This document shows positions 61,868 to 64,000 of a stretch of 64,000 bases of DNA, piece after piece (positions within the stretch are counted from its first letter, which is position 1; every line of letters begins with the position of its first letter). The stretch spans positions 29,429,502 to 29,493,501 of the forward strand of contig NC_059477.1 in assembly GCF_018139145.2 (NCBI RefSeq), given 5' to 3'. The DNA comes from Gymnogyps californianus (Eukaryota; Chordata; Aves; Accipitriformes; Cathartidae). The notes under the pieces were generated by a model that saw only the letters and a program-made list of their open reading frames with translations, was not told the DNA's origin and did not search any database. Position numbers and translations under genes: made by a program.

Positions 61868-64000
61868 GCAGTTCATTATTTTCAATGCTGTAATTCCACG
61901 GGAATGCTTATAAAGAGGACAAGGTAGGAAACTGTGAGGGATGATGGGATTCTGCAATACATTAAAAAGGGATTATTTTTGTTAATAAAAAGGGCTTTTC
62001 CAAGTCTTGCAAGCCCAAAGCACTCAGCTCTCCTTTCAGTACCCAAAATCCACTTTTTGTTTTTTAAGCTCATATGCAGTGAAATGATCAGCTGACTCTC
62101 CCTGTGTCTTTTCCTCTACAAAAAATCTGGTAATATGTGTCCCACAATATGATGTTATAGGAAAATCACGTTTGCTCTACAGCTCTTAGCTGACTTCTAG
62201 GGGTGAAAGCTAGATCAACTCAGATCTGGTTTAATTTAGAAACTTGTGTGCATTACAACAAGCAACTCCTTTTCCTGGTGCCATGTCAAAACCAAATCAC
62301 CACTATTTTTATATGATTTATAGGTCTTTTCAGGAAAAAAAGTCTGAATAGTGGAGTCTGAGTCCATCAAATGTTCCCTTTCACTCAAACAGCTGTTTTT
62401 AAATCGACCTGTTTCACACTTGGGACAAATCTGAGCATTTTAAAGGGGAAGTAGCACCTGCTGAAGTGTTGTTTTGCTTTGTGCATGCTAGGAATTCAAA
62501 AGTGGCGTCTACACACCAGAAAAAAAGGATCCTAGCCACCAGGTTTCTGCCTTTCTCAGACTTTCCTACTGGAGAATTTCTCTCTGTGTAATTAATTTAA
62601 TATTTAGTGGGAGAAAAAAAGAGAGAAAGGTGGTAGGCTTATGGTTTTCCATGTAATTGTGATTTGGCGGAGGGGGGTCAGTAAGGCAGGGAGGTTGCTA
62701 TTCATTAAATTTTAATTAATAAAACTCAAGATAATATATGTCCAACTTCTTCTCTCATTTACTTTGGTGTAGAGCTAGACTAATAAGATGCAATAGCTTA
62801 TGCCAGTATAACACTTCATGTCATGGTGAGCAGGATGCAGAATGTTGTCTGGAGGAACAGAGATAATTCTCCCAAAATAGCAGGAGGAAAATATCTTCTG
62901 TGCCCATTTTCACTCTTCAGTGTATGTTGTTCATACATTAATATGTGTGGTTTTCTGTTCAGTCTGGCAAATCAATACGTCTGAATCTCCCAATAAAATC
63001 TGTTTCTGCAGCTAATCTACTAATTTAATAAGACAAAATGCACGCTACAAATGCCTCTCTTTTCTTCTACACTCAGGGAGAAGAAAATGCAATAAGTAAC
63101 ATCTGATCTGAACAAAAACCACTTACTTATGGATGCTGCATGAAATAGAGGCTTGGAGAGAGACAAGGAAAAGAGTTCACATCACCTACCTTAGATTGCT
63201 ACTATAAGACCAGTAGACTTCTTAGCTAGTCAAAGATTCCTTGTGAGGGCAAAACAAACAGGAACCTAACTCAGGTTCTGTGAATCATCATTTGAAAAAA
63301 CCTAGAGAGGTCCGCTGACCCTCCAAGAGCCTCATTTCCTAGCTGGGACTTAGACTCACTAGTCTAAAAGTTAGGCAGTGTGAATATCCCTGAATATTCT
63401 GTCAGCTTTGTATATCCAGCCTTCAAGCTATAATCAATTTTTCTTTCTTTCATTCTATTTTTACTGCTCTGCTGAAATTACAGAAGCACTAACCTGGAGT
63501 GCATCCAATAGCCATTGCTTCTCATAGATAATAAAAACTGACCCACAGCCAACAGGAAAATGGAGTAATAGAAACTTGACAAAGGAACTTTTTGTGTATG
63601 GGCTTTGATAATCCTGTTTTCCTCTGCCTTTCAGGCCAGTGAGAATGGGGCTACAAAAATATCCACTGCTTGGATCAATCACCTCTGTCATGGTACCTCA
63701 CATCTATGATCCCCCTTTCCATTTCATATAGCAAAAATCTTCCCATATTCACTTTCAAAGCCTATCCTTGATGTTCCTTTATTCTTTTTCCACATGAATA
63801 ATCTATGAAGCTATTGATGCCCTGCACTTACACACTTCCATTAATGCTGACCTTGACATCCAACATGTATTTTCTTCCTTGCATGGGAGAAGTTCCTCAG
63901 GTCAATCCTGACAATCTTTGCTTGGGGCATATGCACTCTTTATAAACCTTTAAATCTCCTCCAAAGCTGTACCTATTCTGCATTTGAAGCCCACTTAACA
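61868..64000. other. Unique noncoding stretch to the window end
   Basis: No gene, RNA gene or recognisable repeat is seen. All frames are under 80 codons and without domains. Confidence 0.5.

Noticed and set aside
1..64000. CRISPR arrays, operons, riboswitches, integrons or phage modules
   Set aside because: No regularly spaced repeats, ribosome-binding sites or long adjacent frames exist. The repeat content and composition are those of a vertebrate nuclear genome.

Overview
The window reads as nuclear DNA of a vertebrate, most likely a bird of the neoavian radiation. It is AT-rich, with very short open frames, long stretches without coding potential, one isolated CpG island and AT-rich microsatellites. 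The repeats are relics of CR1 retroposons, old CORE/tRNA-type SINE fragments and three solo LTRs of a type I recall as common in neoavian genomes. No bacterial, plasmid or phage organisation is present, and no complete protein-coding gene can be supported. The bird assignment rests on remembered repeat families, not on a search.

Layout. Positions 1-7170 are unique AT-rich sequence. At 7171-7230 lies a relic of an old palindromic repeat. A solo LTR follows (7260-7856), then an antisense CR1 relic (about 8371-8640). A short sense CR1 scrap (about 10905-10975) precedes the CpG island at about 11205-12140, the only obvious promoter-like region; it carries a run of 39 G. Just downstream is a degenerate tandem repeat (12352-12615). 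From 12.6 to 26.5 kb the sequence is unique, with a few spliceable-looking short segments. A second, diverged solo LTR lies at 26515-27104. From 27.1 to 37.9 kb the sequence is unique with an 18-G run and old repeat traces. The third solo LTR (37917-38499) closely resembles the first. Two ancient SINE relics lie at 41.7-42.3 kb, and a probable DNA-transposon relic at about 48.76-48.96 kb. A 225-bp AT-rich palindrome flanked by TA lies at 54311-54535, and a long pyrimidine-rich satellite at 60621-60842. A moderately GC-rich block at 61.03-61.88 kb ends in a polyadenylation-type hexamer.

Interpretation. This is an intergenic or intronic segment. The CpG island may start a plus-strand transcript. 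Three short segments with good splice signals (12316-12402, 20017-20058, 51987-52035) are all open in a joinable phase, but pairs like these arise by chance in 64 kb, so they are low-confidence leads. The best-supported features are the three LTRs with their 5-bp target duplications, the TA-flanked palindrome, the CpG island and the simple repeats. No novel gene system is evident. The palindrome and the CpG-island transcript question deserve a second look most.
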